Origin: a virus
Virus record (IMG/VR): IMGVR_UViG_3300008218_000042
Location: 1 to 25,873 of that record
Length of the DNA stretch: 25,873 nt
Direction: 5' to 3' (one strand)
This document shows, in pieces, positions 7,237-15,977 of this stretch (position 1 is the stretch's first letter; each line of letters starts with the position of its first letter). The notes under the pieces were generated by a model. It was given only the letters and a program-made list of their open reading frames with translations. It made no database searches and had not been told where the DNA came from. Position numbers and translations under genes: made by a program.

Positions 7237-9587
7237 TGGCCGGATTCATCTTTGGCGGCGATACGGGCGTCAGCTACGAAACCCTCCAGCGGCGCCGTAA
7301 ACTGGCCGAGCAATTGATGAGCCGGAAGGGCGCACCGCGCAACGTGGCCGAAGGGCTGGGTCAAGCCGCGGAAAGCATCATGGGCGGTCTGATTGCGCGC
7401 CGGACGAACAAGCAGGATGACGCGGCGGCGAAGCAAGCCGATAGCATTTTCGCGGATGCACTCGGTGGCGCTTTAACCGGCGGCGGTGGCTACAGCGCCC
7501 CGTCGTCGACGACGTTCAGCACGTCTGGCGGGTCAAACGCAGCCCGCAACGCGGCCATGGCTGCGAATGGTGGCCCTACCAATGCAGCCGCGGCGGCCAT
7601 GGACTTCAGCACCGTCGAACAGCAGTATGGCCTCCCGTCGGGGTATCTTGCCCGTACCGCTCAGATTGAAAGCAGCGGCAACCCGCGCGCGCAAAACCCG
7701 AACAGCTCGGCTGGTGGTCTGTTTCAGTTTATCGACAGCACGGCGAAGCAATATGGCTTGGCGGATCGGTTCGACCCGGCCCAGGCAACAGATGCGGCAG
7801 CGCGCCTTGCCCGTGACAACGCATCGACCCTGCGGCGGGTTCTTGGCCGCGATCCGACCGCGGCTGAATTGTACCTTGCGCATCAGCAGGGCGGCGGCGG
7901 AGCGGCGAAGTTGCTGGGCAATCCGAACGCCCGCGCGGTCGATATCGTTGGCGCCGACGCAGTGCGGCTGAACGGCGGCAATGCCAATATGACGGCTGCG
8001 GAATTTGCGGGGAAATGGCTGAACAAGTTCGGAACGCCACGTGGGGGCCCTTCCGGCAAGAGCGAGCCCATCAGCAACCTGTCGTATCGCCCCGGCCAGA
8101 ACATTGTCGCCGATGCCGTCCAGAGCGGGCCTGCCATGCGCAGCACGCCCGGTCAGCAGGCGGACATCATGCCCGCGATGCAGGGCGGTGGCAGCGCGTC
8201 CAACCTTCAGGGCGGCGCGGGACAAGATCAGGTGCGAATGTCCAGCATGAACGCCCCGCAGCAATTCAACCCGCAGGCATCGGGGCAGGCGGCAGGCCCG
8301 GCTATTGCGCAGGCGCTCCTGTCCACGGGGCAATTCGGCGGACAGGGCCGGTCCCCCACGCAGCAGGGGCAAATGATGCAGCGCCCCGGCATCCAGCAGA
8401 TCGCACAGGCCATGGGGAACCCCTATATCCAGCGCGACCCCGGCAGGATGGCCGTGCTTCAGGCACTCTTGCAACAGCAGTTGGCGGCGAGCCAGCCGAT
8501 GTCCGAAATGGACCGCATCCAGCTTGAGCAAGAGCGTCTGCGCCTTCAGCAAATGCAGAACCCGACGCGTGAACCGATCACCGTGGGTGGCGTGCTGGTC
8601 GACCCCGAAACCTACGAGCCGTTGTTCGATAGCAGGCAGCAGAACGAGGGCGGGTTTACCCTCTCGCCCGGTCAGCAGCGGTTCGACGCACAAGGCAACC
8701 CCATTGCATCGGGCGGAGCGGAGCCCGGGTACGCCGCAGTGTCCCCCGAGGAAGCGCAGGCGCTCGGTCTGCCCGAAGGGGCTTATCAACGTGCGCCAGA
8801 CGGACGGATCGTGGCAATCGGGGGGGGCGGCACGAATGTGACCGTCAACAACAATCCCGCCGGAAGCCCGATGCCGGGGCTTTCCAAGCTCGGGGAGGGG
8901 ATGACGTATCTCTACAACCCGGATGGCACCGTGAAGATGGACGAACAGGGCGTCCCCTTGTCCGCCCCGATCCCGGGCACCGACACGGCACGCGACCGAG
9001 AAAATGAAGCGCGCTCCAGAGCCGCAGCGCAAGAACAGCGCCAGAAATATGCGGATGTCGTGCTGACGGATATCGGCCGCGCAAAGTCAAATCTCACGGG
9101 CGGACGCGCGCAACCGATCACAGGCATGGCGGGCTCCATCGCTGCGCAAGTTCCGGGGTCCGAGGCGACAGATACCCGCGCATTGGTGGAGACGGTCAAG
9201 GCGAATATCGGCTTCGACCGCCTGCAAGAAATGCGGGACGCCAGCCCAACCGGCGGCGCGCTGGGGCAGGTGACGGAGCGCGAACTGGCGACGCTGCAAG
9301 CAGTCCTAGGCAACCTGGAGTTCAACCAGTCGAAGGAACAGCTCCTCGCAAACCTCACGCGGTTGGAAGAGACATATCTGGATATCGTCCACGGACGCGG
9401 GAACTGGTCGCGGGGTGAAGATGGCAACATCGCTTTCGGAGGCCGGACCGCACAGAGCAGCGACAACGCGGCGGGTGACTTCGATGTGAATTCGGACACT
9501 CCGCCGCCCTTCCTTAGCCGGGAAGACGCTGAATTGTGGCCTTACGGCACACCTGAAGAACGTGCCGCAATAGCGGGGGTTTACTGA
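7236..9587 (+). CDS. Internal virion protein with lytic transglycosylase (SLT-type) domain
   Basis: This is a 783-residue protein. Residues about 122-175 form a recognisable transglycosylase core: a start typical of SLT domains (QQYGLPSGYLARTAQIESSG, with the probable catalytic Glu at 145), then GGLFQFIDSTAKQYG. Later helices include AELYLAHQQGGGGAAKLL and FAGKWLNKFG to about residue 270. Residues 280-480 are Gln/Gly/Met-rich and low in complexity. The C-terminal third is charged and helical. T7 gp16 and similar ejection proteins carry such a domain to open peptidoglycan locally during DNA entry. Start and stop overlap the neighbours as TGATG, so the three internal proteins are probably made in a fixed ratio. 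Confidence 0.85.
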   Translation: MAGFIFGGDTGVSYETLQRRRKLAEQLMSRKGAPRNVAEGLGQAAESIMGGLIARRTNKQDDAAAKQADSIFADALGGALTGGGGYSAPSSTTFSTSGGSNAARNAAMAANGGPTNAAAAAMDFSTVEQQYGLPSGYLARTAQIESSGNPRAQNPNSSAGGLFQFIDSTAKQYGLADRFDPAQATDAAARLARDNASTLRRVLGRDPTAAELYLAHQQGGGGAAKLLGNPNARAVDIVGADAVRLNGGNANMTAAEFAGKWLNKFGTPRGGPSGKSEPISNLSYRPGQNIVADAVQSGPAMRSTPGQQADIMPAMQGGGSASNLQGGAGQDQVRMSSMNAPQQFNPQASGQAAGPAIAQALLSTGQFGGQGRSPTQQGQMMQRPGIQQIAQAMGNPYIQRDPGRMAVLQALLQQQLAASQPMSEMDRIQLEQERLRLQQMQNPTREPITVGGVLVDPETYEPLFDSRQQNEGGFTLSPGQQRFDAQGNPIASGGAEPGYAAVSPEEAQALGLPEGAYQRAPDGRIVAIGGGGTNVTVNNNPAGSPMPGLSKLGEGMTYLYNPDGTVKMDEQGVPLSAPIPGTDTARDRENEARSRAAAQEQRQKYADVVLTDIGRAKSNLTGGRAQPITGMAGSIAAQVPGSEATDTRALVETVKANIGFDRLQEMRDASPTGGALGQVTERELATLQAVLGNLEFNQSKEQLLANLTRLEETYLDIVHGRGNWSRGEDGNIAFGGRTAQSSDNAAGDFDVNSDTPPPFLSREDAELWPYGTPEERAAIAGVY

Positions 9588-11104
9588 TGAGCGCAGATGC
9601 CGTCCGCGCCCGCCTTGCCATGAAAAAACGCATGGCAGAAAGGCAAGCCCCCAAACCCATTGGCCAGCGCATCCGCGAAAACGTCTTTGGCGACGACGAC
9701 CCCAACACCCAGAACACGGGGGAGCGGATCGGATCGGCGCTGAACAAAGCAGGCGAAGCGCTGACGTTCGGATTGATCGGTGACGAAGCTTCCGGCGCAG
9801 CGGCGGCGCTTATTCCCGGCGGGATGGGTTACGAGGAACGCCGTGACTTCGAGCGCCAGCAAGAGGAAGTCCTAGAACGGGACAGCCCCATGCTAGCGCT
9901 CGGCGCCGACGTGGGGGGCTCTGTGTTGGGCGCAGCGCTGCCTGTCGGGGCCATTGGTACGCTTGGCAGGGGCGCGGGCTTGATGCCGCGCCTAGGCGCT
10001 TCTGTGGGAATAGGAGCGGCAGGCGGGGCGACCTATGGCGCGATGGAAGGCGAGGGCCAGCAGGACAGGATTGACGAGGGCCAAAAAGGTGCGGCTTGGG
10101 GCGGCGCCATGGGGGCAGCGGCGGTGCCAGTCGGCGGAGCAGTCCAGCGCATTGCGGATAGTCTGGTCGGCACCAAGGCCATCCGCGCCGGGGCGCGGAA
10201 TGCTCCCACATCCGAAGAACTGCGCGCGGCCGGAAATGCGGCTTACAAACAGATCGATGAAGCTGGGGTCCAAATAAAGCCCGAGGCGTTCGACAATGCC
10301 CAATCGAAAATTCTCGACAGCCTTCGGACCCGGACCGGATACGACGAACTTCCGGGGCCGGGGAGCCTCACGCCGAACGCTGGCAGGGTCATGGAAATCA
10401 TGCGGCAGTCGTCAGATCAGATGGCTTCCGACCCGACATCGGCACTACCGTTCCGGTCCCTCGACCAAATGCGGAGGCAGGCAGGCGCGGCCGCTGGCAA
10501 TGTGACCAATCGCCAGGATAGCGCCGCAGGGTCTGTGGTGATCGAGGGTCTGGACGAATTCATGCAGTCCATCGGGGCCGATGACGTGGTGGCGGGCGAT
10601 GTGACGGCGCTTAAGGAGGCGATCCCGAAGGCGCGGGACCTGTGGTCGCGCATGTCGCGCAGTCAGCTGATCGATGACGCCATGGCGCAGGAAGGTAACT
10701 ACCTGTCGGGCGGGTCTAGCGCGATCCGCAACCAGTTTGCCAAAATCCTGCGCAACCCCCGCTTGTCGCGTGGCTTTTCCGATGCCGAGAAAAAGGCCAT
10801 GCAGCGCGTGGTGCAAGGCACGATGCCTGAGCAGGTGATGAACCTGATGGGCGGGGGATTGGGGCAACTGACCCAAATTGGCGCGGGGTTCGGCATCGGG
10901 GGTCTTCCTGGCGCGGCTCTTGGCGCAGGGGCCGCAGCTTTGTCGCGGAAGGGGTCTGAGGCCATAACGGCACGCAATGCGGAAATTGCCCGGGCCTTGA
11001 TCGCGAACGGGCAAATGCGCGGTGGTCTTCCGGTGGCTAGCGAGGCGAACCGGATGATGGCTGAGGCGCTAATGCGTCGAACTGGGGTGGCGGTCCCTCA
11101 GTAG
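9587..11104 (+). CDS. Internal virion / DNA-ejection protein with Gly-rich hydrophobic stretches
   Basis: This 505-residue protein is coupled to the transglycosylase gene (TGATG). It has a basic N-terminus. Long Ala/Gly-rich hydrophobic stretches lie at about residues 101-150 and 167-187, and a third near the C-terminus (LGQLTQIGAGFGIGGLPGAALGAG). The part between about residues 200 and 400 is charged and helical. Such stretches could enter or span membranes, as expected for proteins ejected with phage DNA. No enzyme motif is seen. The last 68 bases are overlapped by an antisense gene. The role is inferred from composition and order; I do not recognise a named family. Confidence 0.65.
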   Translation: MSADAVRARLAMKKRMAERQAPKPIGQRIRENVFGDDDPNTQNTGERIGSALNKAGEALTFGLIGDEASGAAAALIPGGMGYEERRDFERQQEEVLERDSPMLALGADVGGSVLGAALPVGAIGTLGRGAGLMPRLGASVGIGAAGGATYGAMEGEGQQDRIDEGQKGAAWGGAMGAAAVPVGGAVQRIADSLVGTKAIRAGARNAPTSEELRAAGNAAYKQIDEAGVQIKPEAFDNAQSKILDSLRTRTGYDELPGPGSLTPNAGRVMEIMRQSSDQMASDPTSALPFRSLDQMRRQAGAAAGNVTNRQDSAAGSVVIEGLDEFMQSIGADDVVAGDVTALKEAIPKARDLWSRMSRSQLIDDAMAQEGNYLSGGSSAIRNQFAKILRNPRLSRGFSDAEKKAMQRVVQGTMPEQVMNLMGGGLGQLTQIGAGFGIGGLPGAALGAGAAALSRKGSEAITARNAEIARALIANGQMRGGLPVASEANRMMAEALMRRTGVAVPQ

Positions 11105-11267
11105 ACCAGAGCGACGCCATCAGAAGAACCAAGGGACAGATCATCGCGAGGTAGGCGGCCCAAGGCCCACGATAACCATCTCTGTTGAGGGTCCACGCCC
11201 CCCACGCGAATGAGAAGGTTATGAGATTCCCGCCAAACACGGCGAAGATCGTATCGGCAAAAGTCAT
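11037..11267 (-). CDS. Small two-helix membrane protein, antisense within the late block
   Basis: This 76-residue protein on the minus strand has two clear hydrophobic segments (about residues 5-27, rich in Phe and Trp, and 36-55, AAYLAMICPLVLLMASLW). They are joined by the short polar turn NRDGYRG and followed by a Pro-rich soluble tail. It overlaps the last 68 bases of the ejection-protein gene and fills most of the gap before the tail-fibre gene. No strong ribosome site precedes the ATG, which lowers confidence. A possible sigma70-type promoter lies just upstream. An opposite-strand gene with its own promoter in a late operon looks like a moron. The function is unknown; holin or superinfection exclusion are possibilities only. 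Confidence 0.55.
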   Translation of the reverse strand: MTFADTIFAVFGGNLITFSFAWGAWTLNRDGYRGPWAAYLAMICPLVLLMASLWSTEGPPPQFDALAPQPSSGSPR

Positions 11268-11303
11268 CCGCGCATCCGATCAAACTGCCGCTGTGCGTAT
11301 GGA

Positions 11304-11332
11304 ATTAGCAGAAATCTACCCATGCCGTTCAA
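11304..11332 (-). promoter_or_regulatory. Possible sigma70-type promoter for the antisense membrane gene
   Basis: Read on the minus strand, TTGAAC (11327-11332) is followed after exactly 17 bases by GCTAAT (11304-11309). Each hexamer matches four of six consensus bases. The -10 lies about 37 bases before the ATG at 11267. This is suggestive but not strong, since such pairs occur by chance. Confidence 0.35.
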
Positions 11333-11371
11333 CGTCGGCATTCCCCACCCCACTGTCAAGGAGAACGCACC

Positions 11372-12148
11372 ATGCCCAGAGCAGATGGTGTCTATGCGCT
11401 GCCGCCGGAATACCGCGCCGCGACCGGATCGACAGCGACGGCAAACCAGCACAACAGCCCCTTGGAAGACCTCGCGTTCGACAACAACTCGGCCCGCCCC
11501 ATCACCGCTGGGGGCACGGGAGCGCTGACGGCCGCCGATGCCAGAACGAACCTCGGGCTGGAAATCGGGACGGACGTGCAAGCCTACGCCGCGCGGCTGA
11601 CGGAGATTGTGGACCTTGCGACCATTGACCCGCTGACGTCCATCACGGGTCTGGAAACAGACGCCAACCAGATGCTCTATACCACCGGAGCGGATGTCTA
11701 CGCGACCACCGCGCTGACCGCCTTCGCGCGCACGCTCCTGGATGACACGACAGCAACCGAAGCCCGGACAACGCTGGGGGCCTTTGCCACGGCAGGCGGA
11801 ACCTTCACGGGGCCGATCAAGACCAAGGAGCTGCGGGAGACCGCCGTTCAGCTTTCCGGAACAAGCGTAACGGCAGACCTCGAGCTTGGCACTTACTTCT
11901 ACATCACGACGACCGGCAACACGACGATCAATTTCGGTAATCCTGCCCCGAGCGGCACCGTATCCGCGCTTACGCTGGAAATCACCGCAGGCGGCGACCA
12001 CACGCTGACATGGCCCGGGACGGTAAAATGGCCCCGGGGGATCGAACCGCCCGCCGGAGAAAACGGGGATGTCGACGTCTATACGTTCGTCACCAGAGAT
12101 CAGGGCACGACATGGCGCGGCGCGTTGGCGATGGGTGACAGCAAGTGA
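11372..12148 (+). CDS. Tail-fibre-type protein with adaptor-like N-terminus
   Basis: The 258-residue protein starts at ATG 11372 after a good ribosome site (AAGGAGAACGCACC). Residues 1-63 carry a module shared with the tailspike at 12557 (MPR, then QHNSPLEDL, ARP and GGTG), which may anchor both proteins to the tail. GGTG followed by A-x-x-A-R-x-x-L-G-L is common at the start of phage fibres. Two further copies of the T-x-x-A-R-x-x-L-G type motif appear in the middle. The C-terminal 100 residues are beta-rich (LELGTYFYITTTGNTTINFG) and resemble fibre tip or knob folds. The stop overlaps the next start (GTGA). It probably contributes to host binding. Confidence 0.75.
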   Translation: MPRADGVYALPPEYRAATGSTATANQHNSPLEDLAFDNNSARPITAGGTGALTAADARTNLGLEIGTDVQAYAARLTEIVDLATIDPLTSITGLETDANQMLYTTGADVYATTALTAFARTLLDDTTATEARTTLGAFATAGGTFTGPIKTKELRETAVQLSGTSVTADLELGTYFYITTTGNTTINFGNPAPSGTVSALTLEITAGGDHTLTWPGTVKWPRGIEPPAGENGDVDVYTFVTRDQGTTWRGALAMGDSK

Positions 12149-12519
12149 CCGTCGCGCGCCTTATGCTCTCCGCCGTTGGCGATGAAGTTTACGGCAGGTC
12201 CGAATGGAACCAGTCCGGAACATTCGTCGTGCCCGCCAACGTCACGAGCATATCCGTTATCTGCGGTGCGGGGACAGACTTCGGCGAACAAGACTTTGCA
12301 AACGACGTCGATGTCACCGCGGGCCAGACATTCGCCGTAACTGTCGGTACGAGCATGGGCTCCACAACCTCTTTCGGCGCGCTTGCAAGCGTGACCGTCG
12401 ACGACCCGGATACCACTGACATTACCATACTTTGGCCCGGACGTTTGAGGCAATGGCCCGACAGCATCGGCGGCGCGCTCGTCGACGACGAAGTCTACCA
12501 GAACGGCGTACTACAGTAA
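12145..12519 (+). CDS. Small tail-fibre accessory protein
   Basis: This 124-residue protein begins at GTG 12145, overlapping the previous stop by four bases (GTGA). The segment WNQSGTFVVPANVTSISVIC resembles the strand pattern of Gly-rich fibre-tip domains (F-x-x-S-G-T-F-x-V-P-A-x-V-T). The rest is beta-rich and acidic, ending GGALVDDEVYQNGVLQ. It has no membrane segment. Lying between two fibre-type genes and coupled to the first, it may be a fibre tip, a second fibre subunit or an assembly helper. The Gly-rich region usual in the complete tip domain is missing, so it may be a reduced version. Confidence 0.6.
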   Translation: MTVARLMLSAVGDEVYGRSEWNQSGTFVVPANVTSISVICGAGTDFGEQDFANDVDVTAGQTFAVTVGTSMGSTTSFGALASVTVDDPDTTDITILWPGRLRQWPDSIGGALVDDEVYQNGVLQ

Positions 12520-12556
12520 CGCCACCCTCCCCACATTGCTATCTTAGGAGACGCTC

Positions 12557-14632
12557 ATGCCCCGAGTTGCGGATGAGTATTCGCTTCCTGCGTCCTATCA
12601 GGCGACGGATGACGGCCTCGCTACGCCTGCCCAGCACAATGAGCCGCTGGAGGATATCGCCGCGGACCTGAACGCCCCACGGCCTGTTTCGAAAGGGGGG
12701 ACCGGCGGCACCAGTTCCAAAACGGCCCGCGGAACCCTGCGTGTGGCATTCGGCGTGCAGACCTACGACGACCTCGATACGCTGACTTACGATGAAGCCG
12801 ACGTCGGCGGCTTGGTGCATGTCGCGGAATCCGGGGCAATCCTTCGCGTCTTGGCGTCCGGGGCCGGGGATGGCGACTTCGCCGGTTCGGGCGACATGTT
12901 CCTGAATGTCGAGAAGACCAGCGGGCGGTATCTGATTTCGCACTTCAACCCCGATGGGACCAACGCGAAAGTCGCGCTGAAACGGGCTGTGGAACTCCTG
13001 CAATCCGGCGACAGGCTGGTGATCGATACCCCTTTGACTGTCGCCTACTCGGAATGGACCGACGTTCCGAAGATCCCCGACGGGGCCACCATCGACTTCC
13101 GCGCGCCGATCACGCACCAGACGTTCGGCGTCCCCTGCATGTGGCACGAAACCACGGCGAGCGGCACGAACATCACGATCAACAACGCGCACATCATCTA
13201 TGATGACACTGCGCCCACGACGCGGCCGGACATCCAGAACGACTTCTACGACAACACGTTCAAGAACTCGGGCTATTCCAACCGCGCCCAAACCGCCATG
13301 CTGTTCTTCCGGGGCGGCACCGTTTCTCTGAACGGACTGACGCGCATCGAAGCCGCGGACTTCAGCGCAGCGGACAAGCTTGTCCCGCGCTGCGTCGTGA
13401 TGCTGAAAGGCCCGGATGGCGAGAACGGGCGGTGCTTCTTGGAGCGGTACTACTTCGACGGCACGCTCTTCGGCATTGTCGGGACCGGGTTCGACTTCTT
13501 CGAGATCGGAGGCGGCTTCTCGGATCGCTGGTCGCAGCTTGATACGTCGGTTTACACTTGGGAAGCCCCGGCGCACGTCTGGTACTTTACCCCGGACACA
13601 TCTGGCGATTACGTCCTGAAAATCGGGCCGTGTTTCGACCAAGGGACGGAGGTCGGCACGCCCTACGTTACTGGCGCGACGTCCTACAAGTGCACGACCC
13701 GTTCCGCGGCGTGCCAGATCGGCCCGCTGTATTCCCGTCGCAGCCAAGGCATCGCCGACCTGGAGGTCAGCAAGGGGCACCTTCTCGGCGGCGCATGGGA
13801 TGGCAGCGCATCTTCGCAGGCCGATATGGGTGGAGGAAAGGCGCTGCGGATCGCGGACTTCAACGATGGCGGGTCGGAAGACGCGGACCTTGGCCGCTGG
13901 GACCTCATTATGCCCAGCGATTACAACGACTATGTGCAGTTGGACGCCACGCGGTGCCGCGCGCATTTCTCGGTCACGCTGACGGGCAACACGCAAGACA
14001 CGCCGATATTGCAGGGTGTCATGAACCGCTGCCTGATCGGCATGAACATCGAAGCGGACCAGGCGCAGGCCACGGCGTTCCCGGTTGCGGCGCGGATCGA
14101 CAGCGGCGGGTCCAACAACCACATCGACATCATGACGAACGCGCCGTTCTGGTCCGCGCTTCGGGTTATCTCACAAGTCAAGACCACCAGCACCGGCAAC
14201 AGCGCGATTATCCGCCACGCCCAGACGGGTTCCACACGTCGGCTGGGCCAGTATTGCGAGCGGGCGGAGATGTTCGTGACGGAGCTTCTGGCAGCCGTCA
14301 GCGGGGCAACCGTTACCACGGGCACGCTGGTGCCGAAGGGGGGGCATGTCATGGGGCTTTCCGCGCGGGTGGTGACGTCTCTCGGCACGACAAGCGGCTT
14401 GACGGGATTCACTGTCGGGACTGCATCCGACGCCGACCTCTACGGCACGGCGAACGCCATCACGGCCAACGGGGGCACCGAGGACAACGACTGGACCGCA
14501 GACGGCGGCGGCTGGCAAGCGGCGAACTTGGCTGTGCAGCTTACGGCGGTCGGTGGCGACTTCGACGGGACCGGCGATGTGCAGGTGTCGGCGCATTACA
14601 CCATGTCTTCGCGCAACAACGACCTGATCTGA
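12557..14632 (+). CDS. Tailspike / receptor-binding protein
   Basis: This 691-residue protein starts at ATG 12557 after TAGGAGA. Residues 1-63 repeat the N-terminal module of the fibre gene at 11372 (MPR, QHNEPLEDI, PRP, GGTG). Residues about 140-500 look like a beta-helix: an entry segment (AVELLQSGDRLVIDTPLTVA), then many short strands with Asn and Gly turns. The last 120 residues (from TLVPKGGHVMGLSARV through VQVSAHY) match a C-terminal domain I recall on many alphaproteobacterial phage fibres. Such proteins bind, and often cut, surface polysaccharide. No catalytic residues can be assigned by eye, so enzyme activity is open. Confidence 0.8.
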   Translation: MPRVADEYSLPASYQATDDGLATPAQHNEPLEDIAADLNAPRPVSKGGTGGTSSKTARGTLRVAFGVQTYDDLDTLTYDEADVGGLVHVAESGAILRVLASGAGDGDFAGSGDMFLNVEKTSGRYLISHFNPDGTNAKVALKRAVELLQSGDRLVIDTPLTVAYSEWTDVPKIPDGATIDFRAPITHQTFGVPCMWHETTASGTNITINNAHIIYDDTAPTTRPDIQNDFYDNTFKNSGYSNRAQTAMLFFRGGTVSLNGLTRIEAADFSAADKLVPRCVVMLKGPDGENGRCFLERYYFDGTLFGIVGTGFDFFEIGGGFSDRWSQLDTSVYTWEAPAHVWYFTPDTSGDYVLKIGPCFDQGTEVGTPYVTGATSYKCTTRSAACQIGPLYSRRSQGIADLEVSKGHLLGGAWDGSASSQADMGGGKALRIADFNDGGSEDADLGRWDLIMPSDYNDYVQLDATRCRAHFSVTLTGNTQDTPILQGVMNRCLIGMNIEADQAQATAFPVAARIDSGGSNNHIDIMTNAPFWSALRVISQVKTTSTGNSAIIRHAQTGSTRRLGQYCERAEMFVTELLAAVSGATVTTGTLVPKGGHVMGLSARVVTSLGTTSGLTGFTVGTASDADLYGTANAITANGGTEDNDWTADGGGWQAANLAVQLTAVGGDFDGTGDVQVSAHYTMSSRNNDLI

Positions 14633-14635
14633 ACG

Positions 14636-14899
14636 ATGGACTTACTGAAAGATTGGTGGGGCGTCGGCGCGGCCGTTGTGGCGGTTATCATGGCCTACGC
14701 CGGGTTCAAATCCACGACGACGAGCAAGATCGACAGTCTGGAGCGCAGGATGAGCAAGGCAGAAGCGGACATTGAAATGCTCGAACGTTCGGGCGTCGAC
14801 AACGCCGTCACCCTTGGCATCATCCAGACCACGCTGACGCAGATCAAAGAAGGCATAGACGGCCTTCGCGAAGAGATGCGCACCAAAGCCGACAAGTAG
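14636..14899 (+). CDS. Small membrane-anchored coiled-coil protein, lysis-cassette candidate
   Basis: This 87-residue protein starts three bases after the tailspike stop. Residues about 7-23 form one hydrophobic helix (WWGVGAAVVAVIMAYAG). The remainder is a charged helix with heptad-like spacing (KIDSLERRMSKAEADIEMLE, later IKEGIDGLREEMRTK), probably a coiled coil. Membrane anchor plus coiled coil, directly before the endolysin, suits a holin partner, XhlA-like protein or short inner-membrane spanin. It also resembles DUF2730-type phage proteins. The family cannot be decided by reading alone. Confidence 0.65.
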   Translation: MDLLKDWWGVGAAVVAVIMAYAGFKSTTTSKIDSLERRMSKAEADIEMLERSGVDNAVTLGIIQTTLTQIKEGIDGLREEMRTKADK

Positions 14900-14968
14900 A
14901 CACCCCCGACATTCCACCCGACCACACCCCGCCCCGGCGGGCCTGACGTGCTGCACAGGAGGCAGATC

Positions 14969-15703
14969 ATGGACCCACGCGCAAAGCCGCTGCTCGACTT
15001 CATCGCCATTCCCGAGTCCCGAGGCGAATACAACATCGTCTGGGGCGGCATCGCCCGCCATGACCGTCCGCCCGCGCCCTTGGTCGAGATGACCATCGGA
15101 GAGGTGCTGGACTGGCAAGACAGCATCGATAGCAAATACATGAGCGAAGCCGCTGGCCGGTATCAGATCATGGAAGATACGTTGCGGGACATCTACAAGC
15201 CCGCCGGGTTCACTCGCAATGATCGGTTCGATGAAGCCACCCAGGATGCGCTCGGGTTCTATTTGCTGAAACGCCGCGGCTGGGACGATTACATCGCGGG
15301 CCGGATCGGGGCGTTGGCTTTCGCCAATTCGCTGGCGAAGGAATGGGCCAGCCTGCCGGTCGTGAGCGGGGCTAAGAAGGGCCGCAGCTATTACGGCGAG
15401 GACGGCCTGAACAAGTCCCACGTGAGCGTCAGCGCTTTTCTGGATGCCGTTGCCGCTGCGAAGCAGCCTGCCGCCCCAGCGCCCGCTCAGAGGCCCCCAG
15501 AACTAGTTGTCCAGCCGAGCAAGGTCCCCACCCGGAAGGTCGCCGCTGCCGGGATCGGCGGCATCGTGACGGCGCTTAGTGTCGCCGTGGTGAACCACTA
15601 CCTTCCCGGCATGGGGGACGAGATCGGCCCCGAGGTGGCAGGGCTGATCGTGGCCGCTGGCGCTACCGTGGCCGGGTGGTTCACCCGCGACCGCGCCGTC
15701 TGA
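14969..15703 (+). CDS. Endolysin, lambda R-like (GH104 type), with C-terminal membrane hairpin
   Basis: The start is ATG 14969, six bases after a perfect AGGAGG; the in-frame GTG at 14948 lies before that site. Residues 1-165 follow the lambda endolysin pattern. LLDFIAIPESRGEYN carries the probable catalytic Glu16, AAGRYQIM corresponds to lambda GAGRYQLL, and WASLPV to lambda WASLPG. Such enzymes cleave peptidoglycan glycan strands as lytic transglycosylases. After a Pro/Ala linker (about 165-187), residues 191-209 and 220-238 form two hydrophobic helices separated by a short turn, ending in FTRDRAV. This hairpin looks like a small holin fused to the enzyme. There is no N-terminal signal sequence. 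Confidence 0.85.
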   Translation: MDPRAKPLLDFIAIPESRGEYNIVWGGIARHDRPPAPLVEMTIGEVLDWQDSIDSKYMSEAAGRYQIMEDTLRDIYKPAGFTRNDRFDEATQDALGFYLLKRRGWDDYIAGRIGALAFANSLAKEWASLPVVSGAKKGRSYYGEDGLNKSHVSVSAFLDAVAAAKQPAAPAPAQRPPELVVQPSKVPTRKVAAAGIGGIVTALSVAVVNHYLPGMGDEIGPEVAGLIVAAGATVAGWFTRDRAV

Positions 15704-15704
15704 C

Positions 15705-15908
15705 ATGCGGGGCGTCTGGCAGGCTGTCGAAGCCTTGTCGTGGCGCACTCACTACCTATTGCGCGGTCGGCGCTGCGCCTGGTGCGCGTGGGCTTACTGG
15801 CACCGGGACAAGCCGTTCTGGGCCGTGTTCTGCGCCGTGATGAACCGGATTGATCGCGGGCATTGCAGGCGATCAGCCGAGTGGTGGGAGAGGCGCCCGC
15901 CCGTGTGA
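15705..15908 (+). CDS. Small Trp/Arg/Cys-rich protein downstream of the endolysin
   Basis: This 67-residue open frame starts at ATG 15705, one base after the endolysin stop codon, and ends before the late terminator. It is basic and rich in Trp, Arg and Cys (CAWCAWAYWHRDKPFWAVFC), with the two C-x-x-C-like Cys pairs and a short aromatic segment. There is no typical signal peptide or lipobox, so it does not look like a spanin. Its tight spacing and place in the lysis end of the operon support it as a real gene; no family is recognised. Confidence 0.5.
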   Translation: MRGVWQAVEALSWRTHYLLRGRRCAWCAWAYWHRDKPFWAVFCAVMNRIDRGHCRRSAEWWERRPPV

Positions 15909-15942
15909 ACCCCATTCCCGGCCACCTGCCTCGGGATGCACT

Positions 15943-15977
15943 GCCCCGCTCTCGGTTCGCCGGGGCGGGGCGCTTTT
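15943..15977 (+). terminator. Rho-independent terminator of the late operon
   Basis: GCCCCGC (15943-15949) pairs with GCGGGGC (15965-15971), with an overlapping alternative pairing to 15961-15966, followed by GCTTTTG. It lies 35 bases after the last rightward gene and just before the leftward transcription unit arrives. This is the natural end of the late transcript. Confidence 0.7.

Noticed and set aside
7533-9032. 499-codon antisense frame opposite the transglycosylase protein
   Set aside because: The plus strand has a clear enzyme domain and coupled starts; the antisense product looks random.
12539-14122. Long antisense frame of 527 codons opposite the tailspike
   Set aside because: Its sequence is Arg/Val-rich mirror translation with no domain, and the plus-strand tailspike explains the region.
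13558-14775. 405-codon plus-strand frame overlapping the tailspike end
   Set aside because: It is Arg/Gly/His-rich and crosses two real genes; it is a shadow frame.
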